This document shows positions 8,714 to 17,351 of a stretch of DNA of 62,351 nt, one piece after another (within the stretch, counting starts at the first letter, position 1; each line of letters opens with the position of its first letter). The position numbers and the translations under genes are program-made. The notes beneath the pieces are model-generated. The model searched no databases, was not told the DNA's origin, and saw nothing but the letters and a program-made list of their open reading frames with translations. Source of the DNA: JACMJP01 sp046160675. GTDB lineage: Bacteria > Bacteroidota > Bacteroidia > Chitinophagales > BACL12. The stretch is from NCBI GenBank assembly GCA_046160675.1, contig JBJXHH010000004.1, positions 1 to 62,351 of the forward strand, read 5' to 3'.

Positions 8714-11638
8714 TTATCTTACCAATGTGATATTTCCTTGCCGCTGCAACTCACTGCCATCTTCACCTGTAGCTTGCAACAAGTATACATAAGTTCCTAT
8801 CTCGGCATCCTGGCCATTTTGTTTTCCGTCCCATCCAATGGATGTGTTATTCAATGAGCTGATATCTGTTGTTTCATATACTAATTCTCCCCATCGGTTG
8901 TATATCCTCAAGTGCAGGTCAGAAACCGCAACACCGATAAGCATAGTAAAATCATTTATGCCGTCTCCGTTAGGGGAAAATACATTGGGCACATATACTA
9001 TCGGCGGGCAACCTTCTACAATTTCATTTACTAAAAATGATTTTGTGGTGTTGCAAACTTCATCAAAAGGATCAATGGTAACTGTGTACGTTCCTGCTAT
9101 CCCTGCAGTAATAGTTTGCGAAGTAGCACCAGTAGTCCAACTATATGTTGCGTCGGGAATTCCAGCATCAAGAACTGTGTTTGCACCTATGCAGTATTCG
9201 GCAGTGTCATTTTCAAATGTAGGATACTCAACATAAACTGTTGCGCTGTCCCGGCTTGGACAGCCGTTTTCATCTTCTGCATACACAATATATGTAGTTG
9301 TACTATCTGGTTCGACCGAGTAATAAAAGTCTGACCACACATTTAGAGAATCAACATACCATTCATACAAAAAAATACCCTCCGTAAGCGCATTGAAGTT
9401 ATACTCCTGCCCAACACAGATTGTAGCATCTGTTACATCATCAATTGGATTTGTTTGTATAACTGTTATATTTTTTATTCCTGTACCGCTGCCGCATTCG
9501 TTTAAAGCAAAAATGCTCAAAGAATATGATCCAACACTATCCCACACTACATCAATTTCATTATTAGCTGTGTCAACAATAGTCCCTGCACTTATTCCCC
9601 AGTCATAATAAGTACTGAGGAAATACGGTACTGAATAAGTAACTGTATCCCCCGTACAAACCTCGAGTGGGCCAGTGATGGAAACTATAGGAACATCAAT
9701 AACATGGAAAGTGATGTATTCGCTCCATGGTCCGGGGCAACCAAAACTGATTTCCCGTACCCGTAGAGTAACATCTCCAGTTGCGCCCGTAAAGTCAATG
9801 TAGATCGGATTATATGGCCAAACGAAAGGGGTTCCTGTTCCGAACTGGAACTGGTACTGGGATTTCGGGTTGTAGGGAGAAACTGTTGCATAAGCTACAG
9901 CGCCTTCACATAACAAAGTATCACTTGGTGTTAAAATGGGTGGATCGTCTGCCGGGGCGCCTATTGTTAAATGTATCAAAGTGCCCAACGAATTTTCAAA
10001 TGGATCTGCACAAGTAGCAACTACTCTTAAATACCAAACTCCTGCATCCAATCCCAATGCAAGCAAATCAAAATAGCCGGGTATCATCAGTTCAATAGTT
10101 CCAGAGGTTGTATCAATAGTAAACCCGAGATCATCAATGCTCACTTGCATAAAAAAGATCGGGTCAAGCACTTCCACTGTGAAAATATTTTCTTCACAAT
10201 ACTCAGCTATCTCATCAAATACATGAATATCATAAGGCATGGTGATGGTATCTCCCACTTCTTCACTAATGCACACATAAATATCTGTGATGTCATTTGT
10301 TTCAATATCGCATTCTTGAATACATACTGTTCCGAACTCTGTGCCCGTGGTTGCCGGTGAACTTGATACAACTCTTATCCTATAATCACATCCCGGAGGA
10401 ACTGTAGGAACAATTCCTGAAACTGTACCTGGTGGAGAACCGAGATCAGGGTCATAAGTGGCGCTGCTTACAAATGTTCCGATTACATAATAAGTGGTTA
10501 AAAAACTTCCTGTACTGTCGCTTAATTGGGCCTCATATACATTGCCGGGGTCATACACTCCTGTGGAATAAAATGGAACATCAATCACAGAGTTAATACA
10601 AACAGCGTTTGTATCATAGGTAACTACGGGCTGCAGGGTAGTAATCTCATTGGGGCAATCCTGTACTTCAAAACAAATACTTGCTTCTCCGGTAATAACA
10701 GGCAAAGGTGAAGCCCTGTTGATGCGTACTTTATAACAAATATCTTCGGGGGTTGTGCCGGGAATTATTACCGCAACTGCGCCAATGGTATCTAAAGCGC
10801 CGATTGTGAAAACACCTAAACCATCAGGTGTTCCGAAAGATCCACCAGCATCAGAGAGTTCTACTTCATAAGTTCCTTCACAAAGTGGGTCGCTTAAACT
10901 CCAGCCGATCACTAAGGTGTTAAGCTGGCAAACAGGATCAGGAAAAATAAAATCAATGTTGATCTCAACTGGTGAAATTGCATCATCATAGGTTCCTACT
11001 GCGATGATGTCATCAATTCCAAAACTAATAGTTCTGTCACCCCCTGCATCATCATTTACCCACCTGAATCCAAAACGAAGATCTTCGGCATCTTCAAAAA
11101 CAGGGTCAGTTATCACTTCATATTTCCAGAGATGCTGATCGTTATATAGCGCTTCACCGATGGCGGTCCAAGGTCCGCCGTCTTTGCTATAATAAACCTG
11201 CCCGTAAGCAGAGGGAGATCCTTCACAAACGTAGAAGAAAGTAAATTCAATATCAATCAGTCCCAAAGTACAAAAGCCCCCGGCCATCTCTGCAAAAAAA
11301 TCACTGGGATCAGAAGGGTCGTAAGATGCGCTTGTAATAGTGGGAGCGCCTTCTTCATCATACACATGCATGTAACTGCTAAAGGGCGCCGAACCAATAG
11401 TACCTCCTACTACGCTATCCTGCGGAGTAGTGTTCGGGTAGCCGAAACCACCTTCATAACTATCGTTTACTATCCACTTGTTGGAACCAATACTATCGCC
11501 GGGTCCTGCCGTATTGAGTATAAAACCACCGGCGTAATCAACATCAAAATCTTCTGTGTAGAGCTGGAAAGTTTGTGCAGCCAGCGAGGATGAAACAACA
11601 AGAAAAACAATTGCGGTGTACAACTTTACCATAGGCAT
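8714..11638 (-). CDS. Large surface protein with T9SS type B (gliding-motility-associated) C-terminal domain
   Basis: A 974-residue exported protein with signal peptide MPMVKLYTAIVFLVVSSSLAAQ; a start two codons in (Met3, 11632) is equally possible. The first ~230 residues resemble a jelly-roll/concanavalin-like domain with acidic loops. Beta-sandwich modules with paired Cys follow. Around residues 650-720 there is a PKD-like domain (VSITGPLEVCTGDTVTYSVP, then WDSVGSYSLSIFALNECGSG). The last ~95 residues are the type B sorting domain: YVPNVFSPNGDGINDF, LRIYNRWGELVYET, GWDGKQNGQ, and a final strand ending ITLVR. This signal directs export by T9SS. The function is probably adhesion or matrix building; no enzyme motif is visible. 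It has its own terminator and a candidate promoter. Confidence 0.88.
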   Translation of the reverse strand: MPMVKLYTAIVFLVVSSSLAAQTFQLYTEDFDVDYAGGFILNTAGPGDSIGSNKWIVNDSYEGGFGYPNTTPQDSVVGGTIGSAPFSSYMHVYDEEGAPTITSASYDPSDPSDFFAEMAGGFCTLGLIDIEFTFFYVCEGSPSAYGQVYYSKDGGPWTAIGEALYNDQHLWKYEVITDPVFEDAEDLRFGFRWVNDDAGGDRTISFGIDDIIAVGTYDDAISPVEINIDFIFPDPVCQLNTLVIGWSLSDPLCEGTYEVELSDAGGSFGTPDGLGVFTIGALDTIGAVAVIIPGTTPEDICYKVRINRASPLPVITGEASICFEVQDCPNEITTLQPVVTYDTNAVCINSVIDVPFYSTGVYDPGNVYEAQLSDSTGSFLTTYYVIGTFVSSATYDPDLGSPPGTVSGIVPTVPPGCDYRIRVVSSSPATTGTEFGTVCIQECDIETNDITDIYVCISEEVGDTITMPYDIHVFDEIAEYCEENIFTVEVLDPIFFMQVSIDDLGFTIDTTSGTIELMIPGYFDLLALGLDAGVWYLRVVATCADPFENSLGTLIHLTIGAPADDPPILTPSDTLLCEGAVAYATVSPYNPKSQYQFQFGTGTPFVWPYNPIYIDFTGATGDVTLRVREISFGCPGPWSEYITFHVIDVPIVSITGPLEVCTGDTVTYSVPYFLSTYYDWGISAGTIVDTANNEIDVVWDSVGSYSLSIFALNECGSGTGIKNITVIQTNPIDDVTDATICVGQEYNFNALTEGIFLYEWYVDSLNVWSDFYYSVEPDSTTTYIVYAEDENGCPSRDSATVYVEYPTFENDTAEYCIGANTVLDAGIPDATYSWTTGATSQTITAGIAGTYTVTIDPFDEVCNTTKSFLVNEIVEGCPPIVYVPNVFSPNGDGINDFTMLIGVAVSDLHLRIYNRWGELVYETTDISSLNNTSIGWDGKQNGQDAEIGTYVYLLQATGEDGSELQRQGNITLVR

Positions 11639-11654
11639 CTATGTTTTGGGATTT

Positions 11655-11684
11655 TAAAGTTAGGGATTTCTTTCAAATCACAAA
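11655..11684 (-). promoter_or_regulatory. Candidate promoter of the 974-residue surface protein gene
   Basis: On the minus strand TTTG (11684-11681) is followed after 18 nt by TAACTTTA (11662-11655), a 7-of-8 match to TAnnTTTG. The leader would be about 13-17 nt. Confidence 0.45.
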
Positions 11685-11756
11685 CACAGGTAGATAAAGA
11701 AATGCCCGAAACAAGAAAAAGAAAATGCGTTTTCCTGTAGCTTTACCCATTCAGGA

Positions 11757-13247
11757 ATGAGTAACTCTCTGCGCAAATTAGCCGGACAAACCGCTGTGTA
11801 TGGGCTCAGCACCATCCTTGTGCGGATGCTCAATTACCTGCTTGCCCCCCTGCATACAAGAGTTTTTTTAGATCAGGGCGATTATGGGGCAATCTCCGAA
11901 TTGTATGCCTATGTAACCTTTCTGAATGTAATCTTCATGTATGGCATGGAAACAGCGTTCTTCCGTTTTGCAAAAAATGGAAATTCACTGCAGCAAAATC
12001 GGACAGTGTTTTCTACTGCGCAAACTTCTCTGTTATTTACAACTTTAATTTTTTTATTTCCCCTTCTTTTTCTTTCCGGAAATATTGCAAATGTTTTACA
12101 ATATCCCGGGCAGGGCGAATATGTGATCTATTTTGCATTGATCATAGCCTTTGATACACTGGTGAATATTCCTTTTGCAAAACTTCGCCTGGAAAACAAA
12201 CCCTGGAAATATTTTACTATCAAATTGGTAAATGTCGGTATCAATATCTTTTTCAATTTTTTCTTTTTGTTGCCGGCCCTAACCGGAAATGATAAACTCT
12301 TTGCTTTCACCGGTTTTGTTTACAAACCAGAACTGGGAGTTGCTTATGTATTCATGGCAAATCTTATTGCAAGCACAGTTACGTTTTTGATTTTTACCAG
12401 AACTTTTTTTAACCTGCATTTTGACAGAACTCTCTGGAAAAAAATGATGCGCTATGGTCTACCGCTCATCATCATAGGGCTTGCAGGAATGATAAATGAA
12501 ACGATAGACAGGATCTTGTTGAAATACTGGCTACCCGGAACCCCGGCGGAAAATCTGAAACAGGTGGGAATTTATTCCGCCGTTTATAAAATTTCAATTT
12601 TTATGACCCTGGCTGTGCAGGCCTTTCGCATGGGGGCAGAGCCGTTTTTCTTTAATAACGCCGCAGAAAAAAATGCACCGAGAACGTATGCAGATGTGAT
12701 GAAATATTTTGTGATAGTTTGCTGTTTCATCTTTTTGCTCGTAGGGATGTTTCCTGAGGTTTTCAAGATCATCATTGGTGAGAATTACCATGAAGGGTTA
12801 TTTATTGTCCCCATTTTATTGATGGCGAATTTGTTTCTTGGTATATATTATAATCAAAGTGTGTGGTATAAACTCACAGACAAAACAACTTTCGCAACTC
12901 TTATCCCGATTGTAGGTGCGGCTATCACTTTAGTTTTAAACTTTCTGCTCATCCCAAAAATCGGTTACCAGGGCAGCGCTTGGGCAACACTTGCTTGTTA
13001 CGGCGGCATGGTTATTCTGAGTTATATTATAGGGCAAAAATATTATCCAGTTCCCTATAACCTGCGCAAGATCCTTTTATACCTGGTCTTGAGCGTTTTG
13101 TTTTGTCTACTTGGATTGCAATGTGTGAAATGGTTTGAGAACATGCATTTTGTACAGATCTTTTCAAGAATTGTTTTACTGGGATTATTTATACTTGTAG
13201 CTTACTGGATGGATCTGCAAAAAATTCTTCGCAAGAAAACACTGTGA
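11757..13247 (+). CDS. Polysaccharide flippase / lipid-linked oligosaccharide exporter (MOP superfamily)
   Basis: A 496-residue polytopic inner-membrane protein with about 14 hydrophobic segments. The N-terminus (LRKLAGQTAVYGLSTILVRMLNYLLAPLHTRVF) is the usual first helix of Wzx-like and other polysaccharide transporters in the MOP superfamily. It is predicted to flip lipid-linked sugars for capsule, exopolysaccharide or O-antigen, although no glycosyltransferase operon surrounds it. In other Bacteroidota a flippase of this type often sits near dut and a sugar nucleotidyltransferase; here those genes are 13-15 kb away. A TAGCTTTA box (11738-11745) lies 11 nt before the ATG. Its end is 10 bp from the convergent surface-protein gene. 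Confidence 0.85.
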   Translation: MSNSLRKLAGQTAVYGLSTILVRMLNYLLAPLHTRVFLDQGDYGAISELYAYVTFLNVIFMYGMETAFFRFAKNGNSLQQNRTVFSTAQTSLLFTTLIFLFPLLFLSGNIANVLQYPGQGEYVIYFALIIAFDTLVNIPFAKLRLENKPWKYFTIKLVNVGINIFFNFFFLLPALTGNDKLFAFTGFVYKPELGVAYVFMANLIASTVTFLIFTRTFFNLHFDRTLWKKMMRYGLPLIIIGLAGMINETIDRILLKYWLPGTPAENLKQVGIYSAVYKISIFMTLAVQAFRMGAEPFFFNNAAEKNAPRTYADVMKYFVIVCCFIFLLVGMFPEVFKIIIGENYHEGLFIVPILLMANLFLGIYYNQSVWYKLTDKTTFATLIPIVGAAITLVLNFLLIPKIGYQGSAWATLACYGGMVILSYIIGQKYYPVPYNLRKILLYLVLSVLFCLLGLQCVKWFENMHFVQIFSRIVLLGLFILVAYWMDLQKILRKKTL

Positions 13248-13257
13248 GGAAAAGTTT

Positions 13258-15474
13258 TCATCTCACCACCATCACATTTCCACCTCGTGTAACTGTATCT
13301 TCAAACTTTAGCTGGAAAGTGATCACATAAGCATAAACCCCTTCCATTACTGTGGTACCTCTTAAAGTTCCATCCCACCCCTCAGAAATATCTGTCAAGT
13401 CTTTCCCTTCATAAATCAGTTCCCCCCAACGATCATAAATGCGCATACTTTTTACTGACTGTACATCAGGTCCGAAACCAAAGAAAAAATCATTCACCCC
13501 ATCGCCGTTGGGAGTGAAAGTATTAGGAATAAAAATGTTGGGGATATAATTCGTATTCACAAAAATTGTTATTTCATCATAAGCCAGGCATCCTGATGCA
13601 TCAATAGATGTTACAGTGTAAGTAGTAGTTTGCAGCGGTGATGCAAACACATCAATGCATGTATCACAACTTAAACCATTTGGCGGCTCCCAACTAATTA
13701 TCCCGCCGTAGCTAAAACCGTCAATGTATGCACTGTCCCCGGGATTAATGTATTGATCGGGACCCATCTCAATGTAATTCTGGTACACTGTGATGTTATC
13801 TGATGCGACAGCGGTACATCCGTTCGCATCAGTATATGTGTAGTTGACCTCATAAGGGCCGCCCACACCTGCGGCACTTGCATCAAAAATATTTCCTGAA
13901 ACTCCGGGTCCGCTAAAAATTCCTCCCGGCGGGCTGGCTGTTAGTTCGTATAAATCTCCAATGCAAACTCCTGCTTCGAGGCTCATGATTACAAGCGGTA
14001 CCGGGTTTATACTGAGCACAGTAGTAAAAATTGTGTCGCATATGCCGGGCGAAGAATTTAAGACAGGATAACTTCCTGCGTCATACACAATGGTACCATC
14101 TGGCAATTCAAAACTCTCATTATCGCAAATCGCTGTATCAATAAAAATTTCCGGTGTTACAGTATTCATTAATGTAAGAGTGATGGTACTATCGCAACCG
14201 GAAGAAGAAAGAGTTGTTGTAATATAAGTTCCTTCAGAATCAACTAATGTTCCGTCAGCAAGTACATAACTTCCACCCACACAAAATGAATCTGTTACTG
14301 CCACTGAATCAGGATAAGCCCAACTAAGATCAGTAACAATGACGCTGTCGCATCCTTCTATAGTTGAAAAAATTGAAAAATAAGTTCCTGCTGATGCGGT
14401 TAGTGCACCATCAGGCAAAAGGTAAGTAGTGCCTACACAAATGAAGTCATTTACCAGAAAAGAATAAGTGGGATGTACTGTTAAGTTTGTAATTATTATA
14501 CTATCAGACCCATCGGTTGCTATAAGAGTTACCTCATAACTGCCTGATGCAGTAACATTTGTTCCATCGGGCAAAGTATATGTTTCATCATCGCAAATTG
14601 AAGTGTCAATAGTTGTTGTAAAAGAACAGGGTAAAACAACTACGGTGTCCGTTAAATAAAAAGGATCATAATGGCAATAGTCTGAAATAGTTACTGAATA
14701 TGTTCCCGGAGATGTAACAGTGGTAGTATATCCAACATCGCCTGTACTCCATTCCGGGTCGCCCCACACAACCGGATAAAAAGAAATATCAAATGTGATG
14801 GACGCACTGTCGCACAGGTACAGAGTATCTTCTTCAATAAACTGATAGGTTGTTCCGCCTTCGTCATAAATTGGGTTAGGTGGAGTAACAGCATCTTCAA
14901 AACAACAATTGCCTCCATCGCTTACATAAAAAGTGGATGTTGGAAAACAGCTGTAGTCTGTCCAATGGGAATACAACAGGGATCCAACCCCAAATTCAGC
15001 AAGAAAAAACTGAACGATCTGTGGCGAAGCGTTTCCGCCACCGCTTGCAGTTTCACCGCATCCTTCAGCACCCACCATGCAGTTCACAATTGGGGAGCCG
15101 AACAATTCATCACCCAGATAATTTGTAATTGCAATGTTCCCGTTTATAGCATCATACTTTGTAACGATGGATGGATCAACACCAATGAAAACAGTTTCAT
15201 CAATTGTTGCCCCACACCCATCCGCTACCTGGTCGAAGCCTGCAAAAATTACCTTCGTGATATTACTTACATAAGCCCCTGTGAAAGTAATTTCTACTGC
15301 ATGATATGTACAGATACCAACTTTCAAATCAGGAATATCTACATCAACATCAATGGTGATGTGCCCGCCTTCATAGTTTGAATAAATGATGACATTACCA
15401 TCAATATGACAAATGTCTTGCGCAAAAACAATACAGGAAAACAGTAAAAAAAGAATACAAATTAGATTTTTCAT
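13258..15474 (-). CDS. Surface protein with four tandem Cys modules and T9SS type B C-terminal domain
   Basis: A 738-residue exported protein (signal peptide MKNLICILFLLFSCIVFAQ). Residues 20-280 form an unrecognised Cys-containing beta domain. Residues about 290-490 are four tandem modules of about 50 residues, each with the skeleton C-x2-x-x-Y/F-x-L-x-DG-T ... G-x-Y ... CDS-x-I-x-T-x-L. After a further Ig-like segment, the C-terminal ~95 residues are the type B sorting domain (FIPNTFTPNGDGVNDF, MRIYDRWGELIYEG, GWDGTLRG, ending NVMVVR). The Cys pairs suggest disulfide-stabilised extracellular modules; adhesin or matrix function is inferred only. The start is well fixed by a perfect AGGAGG 5 nt upstream. 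Confidence 0.88.
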   Translation of the reverse strand: MKNLICILFLLFSCIVFAQDICHIDGNVIIYSNYEGGHITIDVDVDIPDLKVGICTYHAVEITFTGAYVSNITKVIFAGFDQVADGCGATIDETVFIGVDPSIVTKYDAINGNIAITNYLGDELFGSPIVNCMVGAEGCGETASGGGNASPQIVQFFLAEFGVGSLLYSHWTDYSCFPTSTFYVSDGGNCCFEDAVTPPNPIYDEGGTTYQFIEEDTLYLCDSASITFDISFYPVVWGDPEWSTGDVGYTTTVTSPGTYSVTISDYCHYDPFYLTDTVVVLPCSFTTTIDTSICDDETYTLPDGTNVTASGSYEVTLIATDGSDSIIITNLTVHPTYSFLVNDFICVGTTYLLPDGALTASAGTYFSIFSTIEGCDSVIVTDLSWAYPDSVAVTDSFCVGGSYVLADGTLVDSEGTYITTTLSSSGCDSTITLTLMNTVTPEIFIDTAICDNESFELPDGTIVYDAGSYPVLNSSPGICDTIFTTVLSINPVPLVIMSLEAGVCIGDLYELTASPPGGIFSGPGVSGNIFDASAAGVGGPYEVNYTYTDANGCTAVASDNITVYQNYIEMGPDQYINPGDSAYIDGFSYGGIISWEPPNGLSCDTCIDVFASPLQTTTYTVTSIDASGCLAYDEITIFVNTNYIPNIFIPNTFTPNGDGVNDFFFGFGPDVQSVKSMRIYDRWGELIYEGKDLTDISEGWDGTLRGTTVMEGVYAYVITFQLKFEDTVTRGGNVMVVR
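14005..14607 (-). repeat. Four tandem ~50-residue protein modules within the 738-residue surface protein
   Basis: Residues about 290-335, 341-387, 393-438 and 445-490 each repeat the pattern 'Cys ... Y/F-x-L-x-DGT ... GxY ... GCDSxIxTxL'. The third module reads SFCVGGSYVLADGT and the fourth AICDNESFELPDGT. Divergence between copies is high at DNA level, so this is an old duplication and not a slippage tract. Confidence 0.75.
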
Positions 15475-15479
15475 GTAAA

Positions 15480-15485
15480 CCTCCT
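15480..15485 (-). promoter_or_regulatory. Perfect Shine-Dalgarno AGGAGG
   Basis: AGGAGG is followed by TTTAC and then the ATG at 15474-15472. Strong Shine-Dalgarno sequences are rare in Bacteroidota, and no other gene in this window has one, so this gene may be translated unusually well. Confidence 0.7.
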
Positions 15486-15525
15486 AAACGGGTTTTGCAT
15501 TGTGATGATGAAATTGAATGCTGTA

Positions 15526-15533
15526 TAAAGTTA
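15526..15533 (-). promoter_or_regulatory. Candidate -7 box of the 738-residue surface protein gene
   Basis: TAACTTTA on the minus strand matches TAnnTTTG at 7 of 8 positions and would give a leader of about 47 nt that contains the AGGAGG site. No clear -33 TTTG is present. Confidence 0.3.
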
Positions 15534-15610
15534 AGTATATTTTGTGAAAGAAAAGTTAAGCCTGTCCATCAAATGCCAAGCACCTTTTAAAAAATGCAGA
15601 ATAAAAATTT

Positions 15611-15642
15611 AAAAAAAAAGCCGTTGAAATTTCAACGGCTTT
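15611..15642 (-). terminator. Rho-independent terminator of the lytic transglycosylase gene
   Basis: A perfect palindrome (15617-15642, core GCCGTTGAAA/TTTCAACGGC) is followed on the minus strand by an unbroken U tract (15619-15611). It lies 20 bp after the stop codon at 15662. Confidence 0.85.
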
Positions 15643-15661
15643 GAGTAAATGGTCTGAAAAA

Positions 15662-17248
15662 TTATTTAACGACTTTGATCTTTGTTCCTGCTTTTAAAGT
15701 TTCATTCTTGCTTATATCGTTCAGCTCCCGTAATTCTTCGATAGTATTCGCTGGATATTTTTTGCTGATGCTCCAGAGCGTATCACCGGGGCGAACAGTA
15801 TAATAACTCACTGTTTCTTCTTTCTTTTCTGTCGGTTGCCCCACGGTTTCAACACCTGTTAAATCCTGTTTTTGTTTAGATGTCATTTTGTTAATAGAGG
15901 CATAATAATCTTTCTGACTTGTGGGAACCAATAACTTCAATTTCTGCCCCGGAACAATCTTGGTTGATTTTAAATTGTTCCACTTCTTAATGTCAGAAAC
16001 AGAACAATCATACCAATCAGAAATATACCCCATGTTATCACCCTTCTTCACTGTATAAGAAACATTTACGGGAGCGTTTGGATCAATGTCTGTTGCTGAT
16101 GATGTTGATGCTGAAGTTCCTTTTGTATCTGTGCTTGAAGTAGAAGTTTTAACCGTTGCTATTACAGGTTTCTCATTTCTTTTTTCAAGATCAGCATATA
16201 AAATCTGCTCGTTTGCAAAAAATGTTGCAACATTTTTCATAGGTAAACGCAGTGGGTAAGGAAACGGATAACCCGGAATTGTTTTCGTCTTCAGTGCAGG
16301 ATTGTATAAGGCCAATTCATCTTCCGTCATCTGAACATAAGAAGCAATATCACTCAAGTGCATTTTTTTAGTGATCATCACTGTATCCACCATCTCATAT
16401 GCATACCCAAACTTTGCTGGCTTCAGATTATGTTCTTTGTGGAATTCAAAAGCATAACTTGCACCAATGAATGCCGGAACATAGCCTCTGGTTTCAGACG
16501 GCAGATAACTGTAAATATCCCAGAATGTTTGTTTGCCACCGCCGGCTTTGCGTAAAGCTTTGTTTACGTTTCCCGGGCCACAATTATAAGCTGCAATAGC
16601 TAAGAACCAGTCGCCGTAGATACCATACAACTCTTGTAAAAATTCTAGTGCAGCATCGGTTGCCATAACTGGATCCCTCCTTTCATCAACATACGTATCA
16701 ATCTTCAACCCATACAATTTTCCTGTTGAATACATGAACTGCCAAAGGCCTGTTGCACCTGCTTTCGACACGGCATGTGTGTTCAATGCAGATTCTATCA
16801 CAGCGAGGTATTTCAATTCTATAGGCATGCCCCGCTTGTCAAGCTCCTGTTCAAACATTGGAAAATATGTTTGGCTGAGTGTTAACATATTACTCATTTG
16901 CTGGCGGCGCTTGTTCACATATAATTCAATAAAAGATTGTACTTTTTCATTATAGGTATAGGGCATACTTGATAAACCTGCGAGTTTTTCAATGCGCTGG
17001 CGATACTCATCATGAGTATATTTTGGAGTATCCATTTCAGCAAATCCATACAAACCATAGTTCATCTCTTCAAATCGCCAGGCAGGATTTTGCGAATACA
17101 AATCAGTTAGCAGTTTATCCATGATGTCAACTGAAGGGTCGGTGTCGTTCAGCCCACTTATGGTGCTTTGCGAATTGGAAACTTGCGCCGAGACGGCAAA
17201 CACGGCTGCCGTCAGAAGGCATGTAAATACAATTCTGATTTTGTGCAT
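15662..17248 (-). CDS. Lytic murein transglycosylase with two LysM domains (MltD-like)
   Basis: A 528-residue exported enzyme (signal peptide ending near VSAQ, residue 22) that cleaves the glycan backbone of peptidoglycan with 1,6-anhydro product formation. The SLT domain spans about 130-270 with the catalytic Glu152 in AVIESALN, the GATGLWQFM motif and AAYNCGPGNV. Two LysM peptidoglycan-binding domains follow at about 395-442 and 481-528 (YTVRPGDTLWSISKKYP). The length and order match MltD-type enzymes of Bacteroidota. It lies downstream of tatA-gatA but is separated from gatA by a terminator-like hairpin, so it probably has its own promoter. It ends in a strong terminator. Confidence 0.93.
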   Translation of the reverse strand: MHKIRIVFTCLLTAAVFAVSAQVSNSQSTISGLNDTDPSVDIMDKLLTDLYSQNPAWRFEEMNYGLYGFAEMDTPKYTHDEYRQRIEKLAGLSSMPYTYNEKVQSFIELYVNKRRQQMSNMLTLSQTYFPMFEQELDKRGMPIELKYLAVIESALNTHAVSKAGATGLWQFMYSTGKLYGLKIDTYVDERRDPVMATDAALEFLQELYGIYGDWFLAIAAYNCGPGNVNKALRKAGGGKQTFWDIYSYLPSETRGYVPAFIGASYAFEFHKEHNLKPAKFGYAYEMVDTVMITKKMHLSDIASYVQMTEDELALYNPALKTKTIPGYPFPYPLRLPMKNVATFFANEQILYADLEKRNEKPVIATVKTSTSSTDTKGTSASTSSATDIDPNAPVNVSYTVKKGDNMGYISDWYDCSVSDIKKWNNLKSTKIVPGQKLKLLVPTSQKDYYASINKMTSKQKQDLTGVETVGQPTEKKEETVSYYTVRPGDTLWSISKKYPANTIEELRELNDISKNETLKAGTKIKVVK

Positions 17249-17293
17249 TTTTCTAACTGTTAAAATTTTTTGATTGTTTACCCGCTTAAAACT

Positions 17294-17319
17294 AAAAAAA
17301 CCGCATATTTATTTTGCGG
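17294..17319 (-). terminator. Short terminator-like hairpin after gatA
   Basis: On the minus strand CCGCA (17319-17315) pairs with TGCGG (17305-17301) across a 9-nt loop and is followed by seven U residues (17300-17294). The stem is only 5 bp, so termination may be partial. Confidence 0.5.
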
Positions 17320-17351
17320 GATGACAAATTTAGTTTTTCCACAGCAATAAA

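Noticed and set aside
14005..14607. Possible CRISPR-like or satellite repeat within the surface-protein gene
   Set aside because: The repetition is at protein level with about 150-nt units and strong DNA divergence; it is a module duplication inside one gene.
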